Shown here piece by piece: positions 26,501-40,364 of a stretch of 64,000 nt of DNA (position 1 is the first letter of the stretch; every line of letters begins with the position of its first letter). The position numbers were made by a program, and so were the translations under genes. A model generated the notes under the pieces. The model saw nothing but the letters and a program-made list of their open reading frames with translations. It did not search any database and was not told the DNA's origin. This stretch comes from Anisakis pegreffii (taxonomy: Eukaryota > Nematoda > Chromadorea > Rhabditida > Anisakidae), in NCBI GenBank assembly GCA_035041965.1, contig JAPYMA010001406.1, positions 62,001-126,000 of the forward strand. The letters run 5' to 3'.

Positions 26501-29500
26501 GCTCACGTTTTTGCATCCAAATATCTTAAATTGGCTCCTTCCCATCAATAGGATTGATCGAAATTTTATTCAGGAGTGAACATTGACCCGATACAATTGT
26601 CAATATTCAGTCATCGTTTTATGTCAATCGCTGAACAAATGGGACGCATTCTCCAAAGAACTGCCATTTCAACGAATATCAAGGTATTTTTTCAGATCTT
26701 TCAAGCGTTCTGGCGTTCAACAAATCCTAATCTTTTATCCGACAACACAATATAACTCTGAATAATAAACACGTCCTCGCGTTATTCCAATGACATATTT
26801 CATATCGGTTTAAAATTTCTCAAGAATGGCAATTTCTTGCGGTAGTCATATTTGTAACGAAATCATATTAACTGAAGTATTCATATCTCATTATCACTAA
26901 TCACATGCAAGGTTTTCAAAGAGTTGAGTTCACTTCCTGGACCTTATAACAGAAATTGATTTTGAAGGAGCGTCTCGACTTCTCGTGTGCGTTGTTCGGT
27001 CCGGATGGCGGTTTAATCGCTAATGCTCCTCATATTCCTGTTCATTTAGGTGAGGGAAGCACAACATTCCGTTCAATCTTTGCTTTTCAACAATTTTTTG
27101 TAGCAGATAACACTCAAATACCCTCATTCGTTGTATTATCTAAAGTACAGTTGAAATTTAACGTTATGAAAAGAGAACAGAGTATTTACGATTAGGTAAT
27201 TTCTCGATCTGCTCACCTCGATTTTTCCTCACAATCAGTCTTTTACCTCGATTTCAGTTGATCTTCGAAATATGTCTCTTTGGGCTTTGCTAATCGTTTC
27301 AATGAATTTGAGGCGGTATGCAAGCAACAGTGCGATTTCAAATCGAGCATTTGGGTTTTGAGGGAATGCGTAACGGCGACGTGATTTTGTGTAATCACCC
27401 AAGAGCTGGCGGCTCTCATCTGCCTGACTTGACCGTTATTACACCGGTTCGTTCGTTCGTTTTCTTTTTTTGGCTCTTCATTCATTCGTGAATGTTTTCT
27501 CAAATCAACTTAACATTGAATCCATGAATTCATCCGTTCAGTTAAGTTTTTGCAACAGCATATATCACTCGAAGTTTGCAATTCCTTCTGGAATATCTGT
27601 ACAACTCATCAGTACTCTAGTAAGATAAAATATGACCAAAAATTTTACAGCGACAACAGTTAATGTTTGGAAGTTGTGGTTGTTCATTGTGTGTAGCAGC
27701 AGGAATTCCAGGTATATTACAAGGGCTCAAAAAGGCCCGTATTTTTTGTCGCGAATCGAGGTCATCACGCAGACATCGGTGGTCTAGTGCCGGGATCGAT
27801 GCCACCTCATTCGACCAGCTTGGACCAGGTACTTTAATTGGGCACTTGATGAATCAACTTTTGTGGTGGTGGTATTGGCACAATCGCTTTCCTTTAGTTA
27901 TGCTTGGTCATATTCAGTCGTAGTATTGCCATTTCATATTTGAAGATTCTTCGCAGTAGACTCATCCAATTTGTTGCAGGAGGGAGCCGCATTCGTTAGT
28001 TTTAAAATAGTAGAACAAGGACAATTCCAGGAAGCAGAACTAATCGAGAAATTGAACGCACCCGGAAAAGTGTCAGGTAATGAATGATCCGTTGCGAAAC
28101 TCGAATTGCGGGAAGTTTCTCGTCCCCAAAATTTTCACTCACTACAAAACCTACTTCAATGAGTAGTGTATGAACTGTTTGATGCTTGTGATAGATCAAA
28201 GAATGTTACATAAATGAGAGTTATGTATTAGTTAGCGAGATGAAATGCAGTTGGAGGGTATTTCAATTAAAAAGAAGTTTTACTATTAGTCAAATTACTG
28301 GCATTCTTTAATATTATGGAAGTGCTTTTCGAATAATGAAAGACATATGTGAAAATGCTCATTGTATTGAATGATTGATGAAATTTGAAGGCTGCAGTGG
28401 TGCTCGCAATTTGAGCGATAACCTTTCGGATTTAAGAGCACAAATCGCAGCTAATCAAAAGGTACTGATTATTCTCATTGATTTCTCGAATTCATTAATT
28501 TATTCCAAAACATTGAATATTGTCTGACGTATCGATCCATTATTCATAGCAAATAATGCCAGCAATGAGAAGCTTGGAGCGGAACGGTTAACAAAGATAA
28601 TTACATCCTCAAAATTGACATGCAAAAACACTTGCAAATGATCGTTCGTGTGTAAATGATTTTACACGACAGCTTTCGCCGAAAGAGGCATTCATCCTCT
28701 CTTAAGCGCACCACTTTTCAGGGTATTGCTCTTGTTTGTGAACTAATCGAGTGTTATGGTCTCGATGTGGTGCACGCTTACATGGCGCATATTCAAAGCA
28801 ATGCTGAAATGGCCGTGAGGAATCTTCTCAAACAAGTCAGTTAGAAATCATCGAAAATTATTCCATCATAGATAGCAGCCAACTGTTTTCGTTTCATTCA
28901 AATGAGACTGCACGAACTAGGCCGTAGAAATAATTTAATAAGAAGAATTCAAATGTTTTTCCTCGTGAGCAGTGCGTATCATTTTGTCAAGGATTCGACA
29001 GAAATTCGCCTATCACAAAAAGTGGCATGCTATTCCGCAATTAGTCGAAGTTGAAAAGTTCAGCGAAGATCTTCGGCAGTTCATCAAATCATATTCGAAT
29101 GCTTGTTGCCATGTGGTGATAACTTTGTCTGTTTCATCGTAAAAGTTCATTTTTTCATACATAACGAACTCACAAAAAACAATTTGCACCAGTGTTGGTA
29201 GCCGAATTACTTTGCATATTCCATATATCCAAAGAAAAACGAATGGAGAGTTCGAAATCATAACATCTCAAATTATTACAAAAGAAATTCGGTACCAAGC
29301 GAATGAGAATGTTGAGAAATTGATTCAGAGTCTTTCAAGGTGGGCATGAAACGCAAGGAAGAGACAGGTGTATCAAGGTTGTCTGCAGTGGATTATATGG
29401 ACGATGGTACTCCGATTTGCTTAAGTGTTGAAATCGACCAACAAAAGGTGAGTGTTATTTTAAACAAATATTACTGATTCCAAACTTATCGTTAGTCTGC

Positions 29501-32500
29501 GTTTTTCCCTTCAACCCATTGATTTGTTCATTTCAGCAGCACCGCTTTGTCCAAAATCATTTATTGAAAAAAAGTGACTTTCGAAATGTGGAGATTGCAA
29601 TATGGATGTTTGTTGATTCTTGATGCAAGGTGCTTCCAGGGTGAGGCAATCTTCGATTTTGACGGAACTGGACCTGAGGTGTACTCAAGTTGTAACGCAC
29701 CTCCTGCGGTTACGATGGCTGCTGTGATTTACTGTTTACGATGCCTTGTTGGTAGCGAAATTCCTCTCAACCAAGGATGCTTAACACCTATTTCGGTTGG
29801 TTTCTTTCTTCCATTTTTGTGTTCACAATTAGTGGAAGTTCATAGTAGCCACAGGCATTTGTGAGCACATAAGAGATCAGATAAGCGAATGAGAGCGCAC
29901 TATTGCAGATCAGAATTCCTCCAGGCACTATTCTGAGCCCTGATGAGAACGCTGCTGTTGTTGGAGGTAATGTGCTGACTTCACAACGTTTATGCGATGT
30001 GATATTTCTGGCGTTCAATGCCGTCGCTGCCTCTCAAGGTTAACAAAGTTGTTTTTTGTTTGTTTGTTTTTTCTCAGTACAATAGTTCAATAACTCAATG
30101 CATTTAGTTGTTTGATTCAGTAATTGAAAACAATCAGCATTCGCGTGAATGTGATGAAAGCTTGTCACATCGTATTGTCCTCAGTCTACCGATTCAAACT
30201 AAACAAAAAATAGAGAAGTAAAGCTCATATGGTGACAAGTAGAAAAGAGTTTTTGAGTATTGAATCAATTACGAGTGCTTGTCGAGAGTGCGATTAAACC
30301 AGACGAACGAACGAAACATCATTATGGAATAATTGGATTTTTATGCATGTTAACCGTTCGAGTATCCATTGAACAACCAACCTCAAAGCACAGAATAAAC
30401 CTTTTTGAAGGACAAAAACGCAGTCACTGGCCTTCAACAAGCACTTTTGAATGTACGTGTTCAGTGACGTTAACCGATTGTGAGTGATAGTAATAATGAT
30501 GATAATAATAATAATACGATTGTGAGTGTTTCATTGCGTGTTCGATTTAGTAAATGAGTGTTTTTTGTTGGTCGTTCAGGATGCATGAATAATATTACGT
30601 TTGGTGACGGTCAAATAGGTTACTATGAAACTGTTGCTGGAGGTGCCGGAGCCGGAAACGGCTTCGATGGTCGTTCGGCGATACATACGCATATGACAAA
30701 CACCAGGATTACGGATCCAGAAATCCTGGAAACCAGGTGATTTATTTGAAGAATTCGTCGAATTTTTCAGTTTTTCACGCAAAATCGTTTCATTGCGATA
30801 TCAGTTGCACGTGAAATTCTCACATAGGGCTGGTGTGAAGTCATGAACACCCAACGACACAGTAGTGTTTTTGTCAAATTTGCTTGAGTTTGCATTATAC
30901 GTTAAGTGGAACTCTGGAAGCAGGTGATCATTCGGAGAGTATTTGTTTTCGTTTGCTTTTAAAAGATCGTTCAGGTGAACTGATTCCATCAACAAAACAA
31001 TATCGCTCTCAGTTTTTTTTAAATTTGTAACGATTAGAAGAAAGAAAAAGTCCACTACAGTTAGTCGTATGAGCTGGTACTATTCAATTGTTCCAAATCA
31101 GCTGCATTTTGATATTCTTTCTAATTGTTCGTCATGATATCTGCTTCATTCTTTGAATTCCGGTACCTGATTCTAATTTTCGATTGCAATCTCCCTACTC
31201 TTCTAAATTCGATACATCCTTGAGCGGGGAATTTAGAAGTGTAGAGAGATTCCACTTTAGAAGAGATGCACTTTCAATTCATCCTTGAGCTGTCAATATT
31301 TCGTTTCTTCACATTTCCATCTAAACAAATTCTTTGATTGCATATGACATGGCAATAATGCGTATTATCTTATCCACTAAACGATCGTTGGTGCTTTCAT
31401 CACTAATTAGTTTGTCCTACTGCTATAGAAACGAAATTAGACGACGAATATGTATTTTAATCTGACTGTTTAACGTGCAATAAACTTGCACAGTAATGCT
31501 TTTCCGTAATATCAGTTCGATCCAATCCTAATTCTTTCATAAGCAGAATCTCTCTAGTTGATATATTACATATCTCTTATGTCATTTTCAAACTCGTAGT
31601 CAACCACGAAAGCGACAGTTTTTGTGGTGATAACGTGCAAAAAGCAATTGCATACCTGTTGCCACAATTTGAGGTAATCGTTTTCAATAGTTTCACATCA
31701 TTATTACTATAATCGCAATAAGGAAAAAACTGAAAGTCTTTGTGAGCATCAGCAAATGATTGAATACAAAAGAAAAGCGTTGTCGATACAACAAATTGCA
31801 AACATTCCTTCAAAATAATTCTTTCTGATTAGTCATCAGAATTCAATCAATCATAACGAATGTTTTCGTTTCAAAGAAACACCATCAAAGTTGAAGAATG
31901 GAATTACACTAGGAAAAACTGTTCACCCATCCCAAGGTTAACCAACGATTATTGCAATGTTTAAAGTGAAGCTGAAAACATCTGAAAACACTGGCGAGAA
32001 TTTTTCGCGAAGGAGTAAGTAATGGCGGCAGACAACAGTACCAGATTGCACTAGTAGCAGTTTCAGATCATGAACATCCTCGATCGCAACGAAGAATGAA
32101 TTAATGAATCGGCAAATTCGCAACTTTCACATGCAACTATCCAAACAATTTTAATATCAGTTTGCTCTAAAAACGTTGTGAGAAAATTGTTTTCTAATCA
32201 TGTGCACGTGAAATGAATTGTTCTGATTTGCTTGAATGGAAAGTATTCAGATATCCTGTAATATTGCGCGAATTCTCGATACGCAATGGTTCGGGTGGCT
32301 CGGGTCAATTCCGAGGAGGAGATGGATGTATTAGACGCATACAGTTCAGGCGACCACTTCAACTATCCGTTCTCACAGAACGAAGAGCCTTTGCTCCGTA
32401 TGGAATTGCTGGTGGAAAACCGGGCAAAAGAGGTCTTAATCTTCTACACAAGCGATCTGGCAGAACGGTGAATCTGGGTGGAAAAAACTCTGTGAATGTT

Positions 32501-32870
32501 GAAGCAGGGGTAGGCTTTCCGCGAATACGATTCCTTAACATCTTTATTAGTCGTTGCGAATCGAATGCACTGCATACTTCTATCTGTATCAGCATGAATG
32601 AAATTTTATTTTCTGCGAACAAAACAATGAAAAATTCCATCGTTGTAATTAGTTTCAGTTTCATCAAAATTATTTTCATGATTGTTTCACAGTGGTAGTT
32701 GTGTTCTGTGGCTAGTCATCTTCAAATATGAACGGATGTTCGCATTTGACAGTTCGGCGCCATCAAGCATTCATGTGAATCGTTTTCTGCGCATTCACCA
32801 TTTTCATTACTTGCAGGATATATTCGAACTTCAAACACCCGGTGGCGGAGGGTATGGACAGATGAATTAG
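20507..32870 (+). CDS. OPLAH: 5-oxoprolinase (ATP-hydrolysing), complete, 30 exons
   Basis: Cytosolic enzyme of the gamma-glutamyl cycle: ATP-driven hydrolysis of 5-oxo-L-proline to L-glutamate, feeding glutathione resynthesis. Exons: 20507-20717, 21032-21132, 21502-21675, 21897-22003, 22211-22326, 22612-22744, 22885-23011, 23126-23200, 23440-23660, 23888-24053, 24281-24368, 24646-24759, 24848-24974, 25304-25465, 25696-25801, 25922-26013, 26317-26408, 26574-26683, 26968-27049, 27313-27446, 27712-27828, 27980-28076, 28391-28461, 28722-28835, 29340-29447, 29640-29795, 29909-30038, 30580-30736, 32251-32509, 32817-32870. All phases agree; 1266 aa versus about 1288 in mammals. Hydantoinase-A half: DRGGTFTDV (12-20), [14 protein letters not shown] (79-92), SGPAAGVVG (290-298), [10 protein letters not shown] (314-323), [10 protein letters not shown] (490-499). 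Hydantoinase-B half: [13 protein letters not shown] (about 828), [11 protein letters not shown] (about 860), C-terminal TPGGGGYG. Start: ATG 20507 matches the family N-terminus; in-frame ATG 20438 would add 23 residues. No frameshift seen, so probably functional. Confidence 0.95.
30490..30516. repeat. TAA/TGA trinucleotide tract
   Basis: Imperfect TAATAATGATGATAATAATA run inside intron 27 of the 5-oxoprolinase gene. Confidence 0.8.
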
Positions 32871-34939
32871 GAATTGAACAGCCCTATTGGAGAATTCAGT
32901 CGATTTCACTGATTAATATTTGCTTGCTCATTTGTCACATTTGTCATTTCTTCTTTGCTCTTCGGTCGGTTTCACTTGATTACAATTGGTAGCATTTTAA
33001 AAAATAATAGTGTTTTTTCTAAATTTCATAATTAATGCCATTGTCGATTTGTCCTTGAAAAGGTCAACATGAAATGAAATGGAATGCAACATAACAAGAT
33101 GTTTACATCGAATGATAAAACATGCGATGCGGTCACCACAACTGACATCTGTAACTGATGCGTGTTCAAAATATTATGTAAAATGTAATTTGCAAACGTG
33201 CTTGAGAAATGTATCGTTGCATATCACCAAATTATTGAGTAAATCACGTAACCGTTTTCGGAGACCGGTATGATATCTTAATCTTGAATAGTCCGGAATA
33301 TTCTGAACCTCGAAAACTGACAAGTGAACTCACAAAAGCCAATGAGAAAATGTTGTCGTATTTGATTCGAGCAGTTTTGAAAGGAGTTAAAGAAGTGAAT
33401 ATTTTTGCTCTTTCGTCAGCAAAGCTTAATGTATGTTCTAGTAGAGTTAATTTCATGAGATCATAATCAATAGCTGCATAAGGTCGTTGGAACTTTGCTA
33501 TCACATCTGCCTCGCAAAAGTGCTGCTTTACTTTGCGTTATATGAGCATCGGATGGTTTGGATTGTTTGGAGACTGGGCAGTTGATTTACCGATTGTTTT
33601 ATGCGATTGACAAAGTTCATTGTTGTTATTGCGATTGTTTAATGGATTGAAGCGAAAAGAAGTTTGTTGCAATGCTTTCTCGGCCAGTATGGAACAGCAT
33701 TCTCGAGGATACCGAAAAAGTTATCATGAAACCAACTCATTCTAGTTAAGATTCTTCGACTTTTACGACGGCCCATTCCTTCACTTTTTCCGTTATTGTC
33801 CAATGCAACTTTCATTCTCGTGACATTCAGTCGTTCCCTTTATTTCATTTACGTAACTGAATTGACAAATGTATTTACCGACATTACTAAACGTTCCCAC
33901 TCAACTGCAAAAAACTTCTTCCATCGTCGTCCCACTTACCCTACCCGTTTCGATGTTCGACACCTTCCGCACTAGATTAGATGAGAAAAATGCAATATTG
34001 AAAGCATTAATTGGAATATTACGTCGCGTTTATGAAACAGTCGGCAACGAGCGCGATAAAAATTGACGAATTGCAGTTGGCTCCGTTCGCTGTTGTTTTC
34101 TCTTAGCACTTCAATTACTGGTCTGCGTTATGATAAAGAAGTGCATCAGGCACACTGATTGAATCAACTGAATTGAGAGGGTCCGACTGATTCGAAGTGA
34201 CACTCTGTGAACGTTTTAGCGAACCAATCAATCAGTCAGATATCACTCAATAGTTGTCATGAAACTGAATTGATCATGTATTATTTTTAGTCGACGAAGT
34301 CGATGCGTTCATAAACATTTCAGCTTTTCCCTAATGTTTACGCGAAAAACGGCTGGAGAATGGTCCCAAAAGTTGCATGAGAAGAGCGTCGTTTCACCTG
34401 TCGAACTGATGCGAATGTCTGAAAAACAATCAGTCAAACGAAAACTTGTGTCCTCTTCACCGAAAACGATACGTTATTTTTGAACGTTACAAAAGAATCA
34501 TAACATTGTAAAACCAGTTTGACGACCTATGAGTTGATGGACACCACTTTTGATGGAATTTCATCGCTTCGATGGAACTTTCTTCGATGTTTTTGCGAAA
34601 CACTCAAACTGATTCAATTTCGGTCGAATTGCCTTCGGAACATCTGAAAAAAAAAGCACGTAATTTGTAATGCCTTACACATGCGAATTTGATGTTGGAC
34701 GCAAGCACTTCTGAACTGACTTGTTCATGTGATGGGGATAGCATGAAAGTATCGGAAAAATCGCATCATCGAATGGGTACGTCAAAAAGTATTGGGGAAA
34801 TTTTTGAGTAGTGTTATTAAAGCAATCGCGTCGACGAAATAAGTGTGGAACAGTTCGAGAAGAATTTTTCTGCGCCTAACAGAGGTTTATTTCATTGGAT
34901 TATGTTCTCGGAGATCACGTGGTTATAGATCAGTCGAGA

Positions 34940-34996
34940 CTCACTTCATCTTCAGCTCACTTCAAACACATTGAAGTGAGCTGAAGATGAGGTGAG
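34940..34996. repeat. 26-bp-arm hairpin
   Basis: Arms 34940-34965 and 34971-34996 are reverse complements with a single mismatch, around the 5-base loop ACACA. A partial third copy of the arm core (TTCAAACACGTTGAAGTGAGC) follows directly at about 35001. Could be a foldback remnant or a cruciform-forming site. Confidence 0.85.
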
Positions 34997-37789
34997 TCCC
35001 TTCAAACACGTTGAAGTGAGCTTCAACCCATCTTCGACAGGTCTACATTTTTCTACATTTCTACAATTTTTTCCGTGTATCTCAGTCAACAGTTTTCCTG
35101 TTGAATAAGTATGACACATTTCCACTTACCAAGTTTGCACCCATACCAGGAAGTAAACGATTGAAGTGATGACTTCTCGAAAGAGCAGCGACTCCGAACA
35201 ACCTCTATTTTTTCTAAGATTTTGCATTTGCCATAACTAAACTGGATATGTTCAAAGCTGTGCAGTTTGTCCGCACTGATAGGGGACGGCTTACGGTTTA
35301 ATTTCATATGGTATCTACGTACATACTTACCAAATTTTTAAGTCATTATCTGATATTGTCTTTTTTTGACTGACTTCACTACTAATCGACCGTCAGATAT
35401 CAACAAAAACACACACCTAACATACTTACAGTCAAAAAGTGAAGTTAAATAAACTCAACCTGTTGATGAACATTTTAGCTTTTTAAGCTTAACGAAAATG
35501 TTTGAATGATCAGTCGGTCATTGAGTTGCACAGCAGTTATGAATAAATTCAACCTGTCATTATGAGCACATCACTTCAAACCAACATCATCTCATCGTTT
35601 GTGCTTCTATTACTTCCAACGGCCACATTCATCACATTTTCTAGATGGTGTCCATATGGTGTAGTGTTTTCGATTAGTAAGTCTATAACCTTTCATTCAC
35701 ATCATCAGTGGTGAACAAAAAACGCACTAGAAGGAGTTATTTGTCAAGCATTCCGGATGTCGTTTTTCGCTTATTTCACGATAAAATGAAAGTTGTCGCC
35801 ACAACAAAATATTCGCCATTCCGACGAGTAGTTTTTGCTTGGGCAGCAACACGTTTTCGTCACGAACGACACTGAATCGCTAAAGTCTTTTTTCACGAAC
35901 TGTTTATGCGGATATTGTTGAATTTTTGCTCATTCATCATTGTTGCAGCATTCGGGAAAGAGCGAATTATTAAAATTCTTCAGTGCGAATTTATCTCTTC
36001 TTTTCATACGACTCAGGAATGTTCCATTTTTTCACATTGACAACAAAAATTCCATTCTATCAATTGAGCTTTTTTGAGCTCTTCGATCTTTTCGTACCAA
36101 ACTACGAAAAGCGACCAAAGATGAGAAATCTTGTCAGTATTTGAATGAACAATTCACTGTAGAACAAGCACACCTCAAGGAAATACTTAAAAGCAGTGAT
36201 TCGAAACTAGTTACACTTAGATTAATGAATAATTTACTGAAAATTGTTGAGTCGTGAATGAATCTGAGAATCTTTTCGCATGCTGATAATAGAACAGTTC
36301 CAGTTTGGGACAAAGTAGTGGCTTTTTTTTGGTGATGCAAAATATTAGGACTGTTATATTCGACAGTAAAATGTTGGCGACTGACGCGACTTCCGACGAT
36401 TGAAAGAAACTCGAAAATCACACGAGGACCACATGAGGACTGCAGAGACAGTGACAAAATTCGAAAATACAAAACACTTTGCTACTGTTTGCACAATGTT
36501 CACAACGTATCACTGTCAATCAAGTTTCCATCGAATAATACGACACCAAAGTCTTTCATCAGGAACGCCGTTGACTCTTACAATTAGCAAACTGGTCAGT
36601 GGTGAATAATTTCGCAAACCATAGAAAACAATTCACTCAGTGAAATGCCAAATTGTGCAGAAATAAAATCGTACAAGTGCATCATCACAATGTGCTCCAA
36701 TATATTCATATTTTGTGAGTACTTATTTGTGAGCTCACCAACCACATTCCAGGGAGAACCAGGACGTTTGCAACTGTACTAATGAGATGACAGTAGACAT
36801 GCTGGGGCGTATCAAAAATGAGCCTTCTCCTTCATTGTTTCTCTAGTTTTCGAATTTCCCGAGCAAAAACATCGGAATTCGGCAAATGTTCTGAACAGTC
36901 ACAGAATCCAACGCATGCTCTTTGGGCTCATTGTATCCTCAACGCACAGTGTGACCCCAGTAAACCACTGGCCCAGTGCATGCCCGCTTGAAATTTATTT
37001 GCACACTGTCTCTCTCAATTCACATCACCCATTTATGCCGACTTTTCGTGGTAGCCGTGACAGGACAGCAGTCAAGTTCAGTTCCGCAATCAGAGAACGA
37101 GCATAGTTCAACAGACGGCTGTTTACGTCACGAACAAAATGTGATCAAGCGAAATTTTTAGCAAAAATTGATGAATGAACAAAAATTCAACAAAATCTGC
37201 TTGAAAAGTTTCTGAGAAATGATTTCAGTCGATGTATCGTTCGTACGAATACGATCATTTCTGTTGGCTGTTCAGCAAATTGCATGATGCATCATCAGTT
37301 CAACAACGCATTCATTCCATTAAGTTGCACACAACCGGATTCAATCACGAAAATAATTGAATGCAATGATTACTTTATCAAACAAGCGTTCACTAAAAGA
37401 ACTCCTTAGAATACATCAGCAGTTCCTTGTTAATTGTTTGTGAGCGTATGCAGGCAGCCAACATTTCACTCATTTGCCAGCATAGTTGATAATTTTTCTT
37501 CATTATCTTATATTCTTCTCACCATTCCTAATGGTCTATGCAAAGAAGTAAATGCTAAGCAGAATGGGTGTCACAAAAGCAATCAGGTGCTCTCGGCAAA
37601 ACATATGAATGGTTTCTTGGCCATATAACGATTATCTGATGACACGGGTGCAACCTTCACACTCATGTCATGAGGTAATCGTTAAATGCTTCACTTTTTG
37701 CCTAACTCCACTCACATTTGCAGTCTTCAAGACAACATTTTAAAGCGAATCTCCCAAATAGATGTAAAGTGATGCAGTATTCTTGACTG

Positions 37790-38017
37790 TCATTTTGTGC
37801 CGCAATCAAATTTCTTGAGAAATGATCGATGAACAACAATGTGTTCGTTTGTTTTTGTGCAGTGGTTGAATGAAGAAAAAACCTTTTCATTACAACAATC
37901 TACATAATCAGCAATGCACTCATCACTCAAATACACGGTTCCGGTAAATGTGGCCAAAAAACCAATGCAACAAACAGAGAAAACTGCGAACAAAGCAAAC
38001 CTATATAAGATCATCAT
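37790..38017 (-). CDS. Possible small secreted Cys-containing protein
   Basis: A 75-codon ATG-started frame whose first 25 residues look like a signal peptide (basic then FALFAVFSVCCIGFLATF). The remainder has five Cys in the pattern C-x6-CC-x10-C-x18-C. No family is recognised, and the odd number of Cys argues against a simple disulfide-bonded peptide. A GT after codon 45 could be a donor site, in which case only the first part is coding. No promoter element seen. Confidence 0.2.
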   Translation of the reverse strand: MMILYRFALFAVFSVCCIGFLATFTGTVYLSDECIADYVDCCNEKVFSSFNHCTKTNEHIVVHRSFLKKFDCGTK

Positions 38018-39048
38018 CTCTCAAATGCCAGAAAAAAATCGGTAGCTAGTGTATTTTCAATGTTTCTAGTGAATCGTCGTTACTGTATGACCATGTAAAA
38101 TCGTCATTTTACGGTCTGCAACAGCTGTGATTAGTGGTTTCGGCATATATCAATAAGAAACTTTGAATTATTGGATGTATTTTTTTGTAGATGTTTAAAG
38201 ACTGCATAAAAGTGTGCATGTGTGGTGAATCTATGTGACATCTATCTCATTATTGACAAATGACGTACTTCAATTGAATTGGAATGCAACTAAAAACGAA
38301 CGAATGAACAGCAACAACAAAGAAGATGAGCAAAGAGAGGTTCAATTCGTTCCACTCCGAAATATTTCATTACTTATCACACTGAATCGGCAGTTATATT
38401 GATAACGATCAAACTACTTGATTTGTTTTATGATTGTTGTTAAACTAAGAAACTATCCAAAAAAACACACACAGGTTGTTAGGGTACATGTGCATGCATA
38501 TGCGTGCAACAAAATCAAAGTGAGTCCTTCCATGCGAACTCAACGACAGTTCATATAATTAATTGGTTTATTCAGTTGATTATTTATGATAGTATTAGCA
38601 TGGTGAAATACTTTCACTAAACCATAATACCCGTGCCGTTTCATCGGCGAAAAAGCTTTTTTCATGCCCCTGTGTACTCAAAAAATCAGAGAGAGAATCC
38701 CTCCTTCATTCTTGCTGTTTACAAATTTGCGAATCGAAAATCTACGACCGATTACAGAAACAATTTCTAGTCATGACTAGGAGTCGAAGACTAAAAATCG
38801 TTTCCGCACTAATGATCAGTTAAGGTGGTCATCAATTGTCATGATCAGAAAGAATCTTTCTTCGATATTCCACTTGTCAGTTTAATTGAGCGAAAAGAAA
38901 AGTGAAAAGCAAAAATTACAAAATGTTGTTTTTTCAGTAGAATAATCCAACAACCTGAATGATTTGCGATTGTTTGATAACGATTGATGATACGACCCAC
39001 CGTGTTTTTTCAGTCGAATGAACGCTTGACGGTAATACATATTTAGAG

Positions 39049-39279
39049 GTGCGTTGCGTCGATGCATTCATTCGTAAAACGCCTGAAGTTTTATTTGAGT
39101 GTAAGCAAATCATTCTGTTGAGATATTTAGCAATAACACAGAACATAGCTTTTGTGCAAATCTATGTTCGGAAGAGTTCGCGGAATAATCGCATTGAAAA
39201 TAGGTCTTCTTACAGAAAGTGCTTGAATATGTACTTGAGCATTAAGCGACTTGAAGAAGCTCTAGCAGAGAAATTTTAA
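39049..39279 (+). CDS. Possible isolated exon, unknown product
   Basis: An open stretch of 76 codons following an ATATTTAG acceptor-like site and ending at TAA. The translation is not low-complexity and ends in a helical segment (MYLSIKRLEEALAEKF), but no partner exon or family was found. May be a terminal exon, a relic or chance. Confidence 0.2.
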   Translation: MRCVDAFIRKTPEVLFECKQIILLRYLAITQNIAFVQIYVRKSSRNNRIENRSSYRKCLNMYLSIKRLEEALAEKF

Positions 39280-40312
39280 CAAGTTCAGTGAACAGATGGT
39301 GAACGTTGGGTTAACATAGTTTTGACGTTTCTTAGCGCAGGAACAACTGATGACATACTGAACAAGGAACTTACCTCAACTCCTCGATTGCTTCTTTTCA
39401 CATATCCAAAATCTTCCTTTTGTAATCACCGAAAAAATGTCAGAATGCTCCATCCGTAGCAATTTGTTTGGTGGAGTAATGAATTTCGCCTCACTGAGAC
39501 GTTTTTAGTCTGAGTTATTAATTTAATAGTATGAATGAGGTTTCAATGGGTAGTAGTTCAAGATTCGGGCAACAAGAAACGGTGAAGAAAACATGAAAAC
39601 TAAAGACATCACCAAAAATTTATATGATGAAGAAATAGCACGGAACGACTTTTTCCACCAACAACTTCCGATAGTTCTCATTGAAGCACATTCCAGACAA
39701 AGCGTTCATCGTCGGCAGTAAGAGTGTGCACCATTCATCATCTAGATTTTGTCATGAGACCTGTGACAAACAGAAAATAAGAGACGAACTGAAAGAAAGC
39801 ATCAAACAAACATGAAATTCATTACTGGACGTTGAGGGACAACTCGAAGAAGAATGTTAATGACGGAACAGTATTTGAAGTGATTCTGTAGTGATCAGCA
39901 TATTTCAGAATGACACTGCAACTGGATTATTTTTTCATTTAAGGCCTCTTCATTACTACTGCAAATTCCTCAATTACGTTTCACTTCGATTGTGCAAGTA
40001 CTGTGAACGCTGTAATTGCGTTGTTAAGAGCAGTAATTATTACGCACAAAAAATCAGTATGAGAAAGTAACTGGTAGGGCAGAAATTCATGCAATGTTTA
40101 TGAGGTTCAGGAAGGCAGAAAATTGCATATCCTTGAAAATTTCTTCGTTGAAATTCTTTTTAAAAAAATGACAATATTTTTACTTTCGATAATACATTCG
40201 AGACATTTGACTGTTTTGGAAAGTACTGGAGAAGTGCTATCGAAAAAAAGGAGCCGGTCGGAAAAACGCCCATTTCGCTCAACTGAACCTGTTTGAAGAA
40301 GTAACATACTGC

Positions 40313-40324
40313 GCATAAAAGCGT
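40313..40324 (+). promoter_or_regulatory. TATA element of repeat-polyprotein gene 1
   Basis: GCATAAAAGCGT, starting 52 bp before the ATG. The identical 12-mer occurs at 46780-46791, 54 bp before the ATG of the paralogue. The spacing fits transcription starting about 20 bp before the start codon. Confidence 0.65.
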
Positions 40325-40364
40325 ACTATTACGCTACCTGTCATCAATAGCCACTTTGTACAGC

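Larger units (their letters stand above)
32871..40312. other. Gene-poor stretch after 5-oxoprolinase
   Basis: About 7.4 kb without a well-supported gene. It contains a strong hairpin at 34940-34996, a perfect 14-bp palindrome CTAGTCATGACTAG at 38767-38780, a possible small secreted protein frame at 37790-38017 and a possible single exon at 39049-39279. A helical frame ending near 34066 (FRTRLDEKNAILKALIGILR) has no splice context I trust. Confidence 0.5.
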
